DNA of 6,896 nt from an uncultured Eubacteriales bacterium. Lineage in GTDB: Bacteria > Bacillota > Clostridia > Peptostreptococcales > Anaerovoracaceae. How positions within the stretch are numbered: position 1 is the stretch's first letter; each line of letters starts with the position of its first letter. Location of the stretch: assembly GCA_900542245.1 (NCBI GenBank), contig UQMQ01000121.1, forward strand, positions 1 through 6,896, written 5' to 3'. The position numbers were made by a program, and so were the translations under genes. Under the pieces are notes generated by a model that saw only the letters and a list, made by a program, of their open reading frames with translations, did no database searches and was not told the DNA's origin. Shown here piece after piece: positions 1-5,166 of this stretch.

Positions 1-204
1 ATTTCGTCATCGGAACAGACGGAGGATAGGGATTTCCATTTCATGAGAATCACACCTTTCTGCGTAGTTTAACGGTATTATGGGACAATTCATTCTATTT
101 TATTCCAAGATAGCATAATTTATACGAAAGAAAAGCTGCGTTGTCCACAGGCGTGATTCGTATGCGCAGAAGAATATAAGCGTAATGAGAATATCATAAT
201 ATAT
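1..204. other. Leader region upstream of bofA, with a possible 3' end of an unknown gene
   Basis: This region is mostly non-coding. In frame 3, bases 3-29 read FVIGTDGG followed by a TAG stop, which could be the tail of an upstream plus-strand gene, but eight residues are too few to identify or confirm it. An inverted repeat, ATACGAA (122-128) and TTCGTAT (157-163), encloses 28 bases. I could not find a convincing housekeeping promoter for bofA. The AT-rich CATAATAT at 195-202 vaguely resembles a sigma-E -10 element, but transcription from it would begin inside the ribosome binding site, so it is not credited. Confidence 0.3.
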
Positions 205-218
205 AAAGGAGGGAAAAC

Positions 219-482
219 ATGGGAGAACAATTCGGTATCCTGCTGACCTATGCAGGCGCAGTGATTTTGATTTTTATCGTCGGCAAAATTTTTTTATGGC
301 CGCTCAAGCTGGTGCTGAAGCTGGTACTCAACAGCATCGCCGGCGGCCTCATTATCTTGATTTTTAACGCGGTATGCGCAGGACTGGGGCTGATGATCCC
401 GCTGAACTTCCTCAACGCGATCATCGTCGGTATTCTCGGTCTGCCCGGTGCTGTGCTGCTGCTTATTCTGACCTGTCTGTAG
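219..482 (+). CDS. bofA: BofA-family membrane protein (pro-sigma-K processing inhibitor type)
   Basis: The product is an 87-residue hydrophobic protein, the same length as Bacillus subtilis BofA. In that organism BofA sits in the outer forespore membrane with SpoIVFA and blocks the intramembrane protease SpoIVFB until late sporulation. There are hydrophobic segments at about residues 7-27 and 40-60, and a third at 66-85. The family core spans about residues 38-82, with the NSIAGG start, MIPLN and a GILGLPG end. Asn50 and Asn63 line up with Asn48 and Asn61 of B. subtilis BofA, which matter for inhibition; the position of its Thr64 is Asn66 here. The start is supported by AAAGGAGGG (205-213) five bases upstream. 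The last 20 bases overlap the 3' end of the convergent LytTR gene. Homologues also occur in bacteria not known to sporulate, so the family call is firm but a sporulation role is inferred. Confidence 0.88.
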   Translation: MGEQFGILLTYAGAVILIFIVGKIFLWPLKLVLKLVLNSIAGGLIILIFNAVCAGLGLMIPLNFLNAIIVGILGLPGAVLLLILTCL

Positions 483-1287
483 ACTCGTAATAGTGCAGGA
501 GCAGCTCGCGGAGCTCGTTGTACTTTTTCTTCGGGATCGGTAGCTTGCTGCCGTTGAGCAGCACCACCGCGTAACGCTCCATCGAGGAAATGTAATCCGG
601 ATTGACCAGATAGCTGCGGTGCATCGGAATCAAAAGCCCTTCGGCGCTTTTCGCGATCTCGGCGATCGCCATCTTGGAGACTAACTCCTTTTCGCCGCAG
701 ACTACAATCGTATCCTTGCCGAAGGCGGTCACATACATGACTTCTGTCAGCGGTACAGAATACAGTGACCCGTTGTCACCGAGCACATTGAGGCGCCGCC
801 GCTCAGCCAGACGCTTCAGCTCATTCTGCATATAGCTATGCGCGAGCTTACCCATCGTGTTTGGCACGACTTCACCCTCTGCGAGCTGCAGCTCACCCAT
901 CGGATTGGAGACATGGATGTGCCGGATCTGCATGCCCTCCGGCGTCTTTTCCCAGACAAAGGTACAGCGCTGCTGCCCCTGCAGGAAATAGTCGGCCTCA
1001 CTGGCGGTAGAGGTCAGATACTTGGCGGTGACCGTACAGAAACGGGTGCCGCTGCCCGCGGCATGAAATTCGGCATTCAAAATCACGCACGGCGGCACCT
1101 GCTTGATCGCATTGCTGAGATCCTGCGTTGTCTTTTCGCGTCCGATCAGAAACTCATCGCTCTGCGCGCCGATCCATATAACGTCCTCCGCAAGATGCGA
1201 AAGCACGAAGCTCGCGTCCTGCTGCTGCCAAAATCGATGCAGACACTCCTGTGTCAGCTCGATCGCCTCTCGTTCCAGTTTCGTCAT
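463..1287 (-). CDS. One-component regulator: NTF2/SnoaL-like domain fused to LytTR DNA-binding domain
   Basis: The product has 274 residues. The N-terminal part (about 5-132) has the look of an NTF2/SnoaL-like cone fold: helix ELTQECLHRFW, then LAEDVIWIGAQSDEFLIGREK, then alternating strands ending in MQIRHIHVSNPMGE. Such domains commonly bind small ligands or act as enzymes. A charged helical linker (about 145-165) leads to a LytTR domain (about 166-268) with the typical LYSVPLTEVMYVTAFGKD, MHRSYLVNPDYI (222-233) and KLPIPKKKY (248-256). There is no CheY-like receiver and no membrane segment, so the protein is probably a cytoplasmic transcription factor controlled by a ligand at its N-terminus (inference). 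The ribosome binding site GGAGG (1291-1295) is only three bases from the ATG, but the next Met is residue 119, so this start stands. It lies downstream of the symporter gene on the same strand and has its own likely promoter. The ligand is unknown. Confidence 0.85.
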   Translation of the reverse strand: MTKLEREAIELTQECLHRFWQQQDASFVLSHLAEDVIWIGAQSDEFLIGREKTTQDLSNAIKQVPPCVILNAEFHAAGSGTRFCTVTAKYLTSTASEADYFLQGQQRCTFVWEKTPEGMQIRHIHVSNPMGELQLAEGEVVPNTMGKLAHSYMQNELKRLAERRRLNVLGDNGSLYSVPLTEVMYVTAFGKDTIVVCGEKELVSKMAIAEIAKSAEGLLIPMHRSYLVNPDYISSMERYAVVLLNGSKLPIPKKKYNELRELLLHYYESTDRSE

Positions 1288-1331
1288 GATCCTCCGCCTG
1301 CCTTTCTTCGGGTATTTTTACGTGTACCATG

Positions 1332-1360
1332 ATTCTATACGAAAAACCGCCCTGCGGCAA
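1332..1360 (-). promoter_or_regulatory. Predicted sigma-A promoter of the LytTR regulator gene, overlapping a small hairpin
   Basis: On the minus strand, the -35 is TTGCCG (1360-1355) and the -10 is TAGAAT (1337-1332), separated by 17 bases. This matches the consensus at 4 of 6 and 5 of 6 positions. The -35 and spacer contain CCGC-AGG-GCGG followed by five T (1357-1342), which resembles a weak intrinsic terminator for the upstream symporter transcript. A TTCGTAT motif abuts the -10. The leader to the ATG is about 40 bases. Confidence 0.5.
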
Positions 1361-1390
1361 GTAGTTTTCGACATTCCTCGTCTGTAAAAA

Positions 1391-2944
1391 TCAAGATTTT
1401 TTGCATCCGCTTCGTGCGACGAACCAGAAGACGACCAGTATCACACCGGCGATGATGTAACCGATGATCTCAGCATCCAGCCTGCCGATCTCGATCTGCG
1501 TGAAGAAGCCGGATATGGAGCCTGCGAAAATAAAGGCCATGGCAATCGGCGTGATGATCTTGATGCAGATCTTGTAGAACATGTCAAAGCCTGCGCTTTT
1601 CTGACTGCCGGTATCGATTTCCTCGAGGATCGGATCGACACGCAGCTCCCAGCCGATCATCAGCGCCATCAGCATCGCGCCGAGCGGCATCGCGATACCT
1701 TCAGACCAGCAGTCCATGAAGTCCAGGAAGTTGTCGTTCCAGTTGTCGGTACCCCAGAACGTAAAGACGCCGGAAGCACCGAGACCGTCGATCGCGACCA
1801 AGAGCGATTCTATCGTGACTGCGGCGCATACCCAAAGGACGACGCGCGGTCTGTTTGCCGGTCTCTGATTGAGCGCGGCGCGGTCGACAAAGAAAGCGAC
1901 CACGACCTCGATCAGCGAGATTGCAGACGAGATGGCAGCGATCAGGACCAGCAGGTAGAACACGATGCCGAACAACGGACCGATATCGCCCATTGCGGCG
2001 AATACGTCCTGTAGGGTGACGAATAAGAGCTTCGGACCGCTCAGCGTGATCTGATCATAAGGGACGCCGTTGGCGATACCGTTGGCGACCGCTGCCGGAA
2101 TCACAGCCAGTCCGGACATCAGCGCCATGCAGGTGTCCGCGACAACGATGACGACGGAATTTTTTTTGAGATTTTCATATTTGCTCAGATAGGAGCCATA
2201 GGTGATCATTGCGCCCATCGCCAGCGACAGCGAGAAGAACATTTGCCCGCCTGCCGTAGCAACGACATTGAGCAGCGACGGCGCTTCTTCGATGAAACCC
2301 GCCTCGACCGCGTAACCCGGCTTGAACATGAATTTCAGACCTTCGACAGCGCCCGGCAGTGTGACCGCACGAATAATGACGATGACCAGCATCAAAAACA
2401 AAGCGGGCATGCCGACTTTGTTGAATTTCTCAATACCGTCCGAAACCTCACCTTTGTTGATGAGATAGCAGATCAGCAGGAACAGCAGCGTAAAGATCGC
2501 GCAGCCGAACGGGTTGGTCAGCATCGCGCTGAAGGTCGCGCCGCCTTCCAGATCGATGGCAAACAGCTTTTGCAGGCCGAAGCTGAGTTCAGCAAGATTC
2601 AGAGACAGGTACTGCATGCAGTAACCGCCGAGTACGGTATAGAAGCTCAAAATCAAGAATGGCGCCAGTACGGCGAGCCAGCCGATCCAGCTGAACTTTT
2701 GCGAAACCTTGTGATAAGCGCCGACCGCACCGAGTTTTGTCTTGCGGCCCAAAGCCAGCTCAGAGGTCATGATGACGAAACCGACAAAGACTGCTAAAAG
2801 TAAATAAACGATCAAAAAGGCGAAACCGCCGGAGCGTCCCATCTTATAGGGGAATCCCCAGATGTTGCCCAGACCTACCGCGGAGCCGATAGCCGCCATC
2901 AGGAAACCGAGGTTGCTGCCCCAGGTACTGCGATTGTGTTCCAT
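1391..2944 (-). CDS. Neurotransmitter:sodium symporter (NSS/SNF) family transporter
   Basis: The product is a 517-residue membrane protein with about 12 hydrophobic segments, close to LeuT in length. The family couples sodium entry to uptake of amino acids or derivatives. The segment 1 signature GSAVGLGNIWGFPY (20-33) includes the unwound AVGLGN and the Na-site Asn27. Segment 3 has the substrate-site Tyr (Tyr102 in SFYTVLGGY). Segment 6 reads FFSLSLAMGAMITYGSY (236-252), with Ser238 and Ser240 at LeuT Thr254 and Ser256. Segment 8 has AAISSAISLIE, with Ser339 and Ser340 at the Na2 site. Asp411 in FMDCW fits the LeuT gate Asp404, but its partner Arg30 is Gly30 here. GGGAGGA (2961-2955) lies ten bases before the ATG. 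An AT-only inverted repeat at 1386-1401 spans the stop codon and might be a weak terminator. The gene is divergent from the YfcC gene. The substrate cannot be read from the sequence. Confidence 0.93.
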   Translation of the reverse strand: MEHNRSTWGSNLGFLMAAIGSAVGLGNIWGFPYKMGRSGGFAFLIVYLLLAVFVGFVIMTSELALGRKTKLGAVGAYHKVSQKFSWIGWLAVLAPFLILSFYTVLGGYCMQYLSLNLAELSFGLQKLFAIDLEGGATFSAMLTNPFGCAIFTLLFLLICYLINKGEVSDGIEKFNKVGMPALFLMLVIVIIRAVTLPGAVEGLKFMFKPGYAVEAGFIEEAPSLLNVVATAGGQMFFSLSLAMGAMITYGSYLSKYENLKKNSVVIVVADTCMALMSGLAVIPAAVANGIANGVPYDQITLSGPKLLFVTLQDVFAAMGDIGPLFGIVFYLLVLIAAISSAISLIEVVVAFFVDRAALNQRPANRPRVVLWVCAAVTIESLLVAIDGLGASGVFTFWGTDNWNDNFLDFMDCWSEGIAMPLGAMLMALMIGWELRVDPILEEIDTGSQKSAGFDMFYKICIKIITPIAMAFIFAGSISGFFTQIEIGRLDAEIIGYIIAGVILVVFWFVARSGCKKS

Positions 2945-3005
2945 AATAAAATTATCCTCCCATCAGTAACAAAAGGTGAAGTAAAATAAATAAAGCAATA
3001 TCAAG

Positions 3006-3034
3006 ATTGTAGCAGGCTGTGATAAAATTGTCAA
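3006..3034 (-). promoter_or_regulatory. Predicted sigma-A promoter of the NSS symporter gene
   Basis: On the minus strand there is a perfect -35 TTGACA (3034-3029), a 17-base spacer and a -10 TACAAT (3011-3006), 5 of 6 to consensus. Transcription would start near 2999, giving a leader of about 55 bases. The spacer contains the complement of TGTGATAAAAT (3018-3028), also found over the -10 of the opposite promoter, so a shared regulator could act on both. Confidence 0.7.
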
Positions 3035-3177
3035 ATGAAATAAAAACAATATTGTGAATTTGTTTTGATAAACAAAAAATAAAAGAAAAAAGCTGGAAAT
3101 TTGGGGGAGGCGGACAACAAAATCCCGTTTTTTTTGATAAAAATGATCATTCTCAAAAATTTCCTGATAAAAACGTG

Positions 3178-3206
3178 TTCACAAAATGATCAAATTGTGA
3201 TAAAAT
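3178..3206 (+). promoter_or_regulatory. Predicted sigma-A promoter of the YfcC gene unit
   Basis: The -35 is TTCACA (3178-3183) and the -10 is TAAAAT (3201-3206), with a spacer of exactly 17 bases; each hexamer has 5 of 6 consensus bases. Transcription would start near 3213, leaving a leader of about 84 bases. The palindrome at 3179-3200 covers almost the whole -35 and spacer. An alternative -10, TATACT (3206-3211), lacks a well-spaced -35. Confidence 0.65.
3179..3200. promoter_or_regulatory. 22-bp imperfect palindrome inside the YfcC promoter, likely operator
   Basis: TCACAA and TTGTGA arms surround a TGATCA centre. Eighteen of 22 positions are symmetric, with only the AA dinucleotides on each side of TGATCA breaking it. 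A protein bound here would block RNA polymerase. The TTCACAA arm (with base 3178) resembles a Rex or Crp/Fnr-type half site, but the everted order and spacing do not match those consensus operators, so the regulator is unknown. Confidence 0.5.
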
Positions 3207-3281
3207 ATACTATACAAAATCTGGAGACGTGATTACTCCACTCAGATCGCCTTGCGGATTTTCGTATCCATAAATATAAAT

Positions 3282-3288
3282 AAGGAGG
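3282..3288 (+). promoter_or_regulatory. Ribosome binding site deciding the YfcC start
   Basis: AAGGAGG ends eight bases before the ATG at 3297. The reading frame is open further upstream, to an ATG at 3252, but that ATG has no Shine-Dalgarno sequence and the upstream 15 residues are not membrane-like. The start at 3297 is therefore preferred. Confidence 0.85.
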
Positions 3289-3296
3289 CATATTTT

Positions 3297-4700
3297 ATGG
3301 AAAAGAAAAAATTTGTTGTACCGCACGTGTACATACTCTTACTCGCACTTATTTTAGTTTTTAGTTTACTGAGCTACGTCATTCCGTCGAACGTGTATGA
3401 CTATCACGATGTAGTTGTGAATCCGGAAACCGGACAGACCAGAAGCGTTGTTGACCCGGAGACCTATCATGCAGTAGACCCGACACCGGTCAGCCTGATG
3501 CAGTTCCTGACCGCAGTGCCGAGAGGTATGCAGGAATCCGCGCAGATCATTTTCTTCATCTTCCTCGTAGGCGGAGCAATGGCAGTCCTGCAGGAAACGC
3601 GGGCGATCGAGGCCGGCATGGGCAGAATGATCAAGGCGATGAAGAGCAAGACGCTGTTACTGATTCCGATCGTTATGTTCCTGTTCTCCCTCTGCGGCTC
3701 CGTATTCGGTATGGCAGAGGAAACGATCCCATTCATTCCGATTTTCGTGTCGCTGATGATCGCGGCCGGATATGACAGTATCACCGGTGTGGCGATCGTG
3801 CTCTGCGGCGCGAGCGCAGGCTTCGCGGGTGCGTTCATCAACCCGTTCACGATTCAGGTCGCGCAGGGTATCGCGCAGCTGCCGCTCTTATCCGGCATGT
3901 CGTTCCGTATCGCGATGTATGTCTGCATGGTAGTGATGACTACGATTGTAGTTATGTTATACGCGACCAAGGTGAAAAAGAACCCGCAGCTTTCTCCGAT
4001 GTACGAATTCGACCAGACCAGAGAGGATGTCGCAGACCTGGATTCCCTTCCGGCTTTCGGCGGCAGAGAAAAAGTGATCCTGCTTGTTTTCCTGGCATCG
4101 ATCATTCTGCTGATCTACGGCGTTATCAAAGAAGGCTGGTACATGGATGAAATCGCGGCACTGTTCTTCGGTATGTCGATGATCGTAGCGTTTATCGGCA
4201 AGCTTGGCTTTAACGGCTATGCGAACGCTCTGGCCAAAGGTATGGCTGATATCGCAGGCGGTGCGCTGGTTGTAGGTTTCGCAAGAGGTATCCTGATCGT
4301 TATGAACGATGCGAACATTCTGCACACGATCCTGCACGGTGCGGCAGGCTTACTGCAGGGACTCCCGGCAATGGTATCTGCGGTCGGTATGTACATCTTC
4401 CAGTGCCTGCTCAACTTCATCGTTCCGTCCGGCTCCGGTCAGGCTGCAGTTTCCATGCCGATCATGGCGCCGCTGGCAGACCTGGTAGGCGTAACCAGAC
4501 AGACCGCTTGTATCGCATTCCAGTTAGGTGACGGTATCTCCAATATCTTCACACCGACCTCCGGCTACTTCATGGCAGGTCTCGCACTTGCAAAAGTGCC
4601 TTGGTCGAAGTGGGCAAAATGGATCCTGCCGCTGATTGGTCTGCAGTATCTGCTTGGCATGATTTTTGTCATCGTGGCACAGGTCATCCAGCTGGGATAA
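3297..4700 (+). CDS. yfcC: YfcC-family (DcuC-like, PF03606 type) membrane transporter
   Basis: The product is a 467-residue polytopic membrane carrier with roughly 11-12 hydrophobic segments, a usual size for YfcC proteins. Relatives include anaerobic C4-dicarboxylate carriers and proteins annotated as basic amino acid antiporters; the substrate of YfcC itself is poorly defined. Family marks are AEETIPFIPI (140-149), GASAGFAGAFINPFT (171-185) with the following QVAQG, GFARGI (327-332), NFIVPSGSGQA (373-383) and QLGDGISNIFTPTSGY (409-424). The INPF and FTPTSGY stretches probably form the two hairpin loops of the substrate site in an inverted repeat (inference). Residues 31-65 are a polar extracytoplasmic loop and 225-258 a charged central loop. 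The gene starts a unit with the small membrane gene 33 bases downstream and is divergent from the NSS symporter gene. Confidence 0.9.
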   Translation: MEKKKFVVPHVYILLLALILVFSLLSYVIPSNVYDYHDVVVNPETGQTRSVVDPETYHAVDPTPVSLMQFLTAVPRGMQESAQIIFFIFLVGGAMAVLQETRAIEAGMGRMIKAMKSKTLLLIPIVMFLFSLCGSVFGMAEETIPFIPIFVSLMIAAGYDSITGVAIVLCGASAGFAGAFINPFTIQVAQGIAQLPLLSGMSFRIAMYVCMVVMTTIVVMLYATKVKKNPQLSPMYEFDQTREDVADLDSLPAFGGREKVILLVFLASIILLIYGVIKEGWYMDEIAALFFGMSMIVAFIGKLGFNGYANALAKGMADIAGGALVVGFARGILIVMNDANILHTILHGAAGLLQGLPAMVSAVGMYIFQCLLNFIVPSGSGQAAVSMPIMAPLADLVGVTRQTACIAFQLGDGISNIFTPTSGYFMAGLALAKVPWSKWAKWILPLIGLQYLLGMIFVIVAQVIQLG

Positions 4701-4733
4701 TCGAAATCAAGGACTAAGGTCAAAGGAGAAACC

Positions 4734-4994
4734 ATGCAGCTGTTCTTTATGTTTTTACCGATCGTTGCGTCGCTCATCATATTGATTTACGCGCTGAAAA
4801 AGGGCTTTGATCGAACAGCCTTCTACATCTCGGCTGCCGTCGCCATGGTGATTGCCATGTTTATGATGAAGCATAACGCGACGTGGTATGGGCTCATGCT
4901 GGCATTGACAGTTCCTCTGGCGGTATCATATTTGAGCATCTGTCTGTTCCTGTCATGGCAAGAGGACAGACAAAGAAAACGTAAACAGAATTAG
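4734..4994 (+). CDS. Small three-segment membrane protein, unrecognised family
   Basis: The product has 86 residues and I do not recognise it. Hydrophobic segments lie at about 2-20, 29-46 and 51-74, followed by a strongly charged tail, WQEDRQRKRKQN, which by the positive-inside rule should be cytoplasmic and would place the N-terminus outside. Short KK and KH loops join the segments. AAAGGAG (4722-4728) lies five bases before the ATG. Only 33 bases separate it from the YfcC stop, with no promoter or terminator in between, and a terminator follows at 5013-5064, so it is very probably made with YfcC. An accessory or regulatory partner of the carrier is a guess from position alone. Its composition and start signal argue that it is a real gene. 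Confidence 0.75.
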   Translation: MQLFFMFLPIVASLIILIYALKKGFDRTAFYISAAVAMVIAMFMMKHNATWYGLMLALTVPLAVSYLSICLFLSWQEDRQRKRKQN

Positions 4995-5012
4995 AGTGGA
5001 AATATCAGGAGG

Positions 5013-5064
5013 AAACCTCAGAACCGCCGCGCGTGCGGGGAAGAGGTTTTCTTTTTGTTTTTTT
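5013..5064 (+). terminator. Intrinsic terminator of the YfcC unit
   Basis: An outer stem AAACCTC (5013-5019) with GAGGTTT (5043-5049) encloses an inner GC-rich stem CCGC/GCGG. A long T-rich tract interrupted by C and G runs to 5064. It begins 18 bases after the stop of the small membrane gene and ends just before the next promoter. Confidence 0.75.
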
Positions 5065-5077
5065 GCGCGGCGATTTC

Positions 5078-5106
5078 TTGACGTGACTTGCTTAGAGGCG
5101 TATAAT
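5078..5106 (+). promoter_or_regulatory. Near-consensus sigma-A promoter of the ybaK-yitT unit
   Basis: The -35 is TTGACG (5078-5083), the spacer 17 bases, and the -10 a perfect TATAAT (5101-5106). Transcription would begin near 5113. The open frame runs upstream through this promoter and the terminator, so bases before 5167 are not coding. A second TTGACA at 5113-5118 has no fitting -10. Confidence 0.85.
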
Positions 5107-5166
5107 CTAAATTTGACAATTCGATCATCAATTCGACAACAAAATAAAACAGGAGGAGCCGGGAAG

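Larger units (their letters stand above)
3018..3206 (+). repeat. Pair of identical 11-mers TGTGATAAAAT, one in each divergent promoter
   Basis: TGTGATAAAAT is found at 3018-3028 and again at 3196-3206, 178 bases apart and in the same orientation. The first copy fills the -35-proximal end of the symporter promoter spacer. The second covers the -10 of the YfcC promoter. The flanks differ, so this is not part of a longer duplication. The placement suggests protein binding sites, but the AT-rich background raises the chance of coincidence. Confidence 0.5.
2945..3296. other. Divergent AT-rich regulatory region between the two transporter genes
   Basis: I see no gene in these 352 bases. They hold one promoter in each direction, both leaders, and several repeated elements. 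TGATAAA occurs five times on the plus strand, at 3020, 3066, 3135, 3165 and 3198. An 11-mer TGTGATAAAAT occurs twice. AAAATGATCA occurs at 3140-3149 and 3183-3192, 43 bases apart. There is a perfect inverted repeat TTTGTTT-TGAT-AAACAAA at 3059-3076 and a 10-bp palindrome ACAATATTGT at 3046-3055. The YfcC leader starts with a small hairpin, TGGAG (3222-3226) with CTCCA (3236-3240), and contains TTCGTAT at 3261-3267. Confidence 0.75.

Noticed and set aside
69..77. ACCGTTAA on the minus strand resembling a LytTR half site
   Set aside because: I see only one half site with no second copy one helical turn away, and a short match of this kind is expected by chance.
141..149. TTGTCCACA, one mismatch from the DnaA box TTATCCACA
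   Set aside because: It is a single isolated site, with no cluster, no neighbouring dnaA or dnaN and no AT-rich unwinding region arranged like an origin.
838..1332. Plus-strand open frame opposite the LytTR gene
   Set aside because: It is antisense to well-matched protein domains and carries no ribosome binding site or recognisable motif.
2243..2797. Long open frame on the plus strand inside the symporter gene
   Set aside because: It is antisense to a clearly recognised membrane protein, is rich in Arg, Gln and Asp as expected from a shadow frame, and has no start signal.
3100..3138. GGG and CCC followed by eight T, terminator-like
   Set aside because: The stem would be only three base pairs with a long loop, and no gene ends nearby on the plus strand.
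3252..3296. Longer YfcC start adding 15 residues
   Set aside because: There is no ribosome binding site at 3252, whereas AAGGAGG stands eight bases before the ATG at 3297.
5009..5046. GAGG-AAA-CCTC hairpin that could compete with the terminator stem as an antiterminator
   Set aside because: It is only four base pairs with a three-base loop, and it lies after the last gene of the unit, where attenuation would have no target upstream of the next promoter.
4996..5166. Upstream extension of the YbaK frame that would give a 218-residue protein
   Set aside because: The extension runs through a terminator and a near-consensus promoter, while a good ribosome binding site serves the ATG at 5167.
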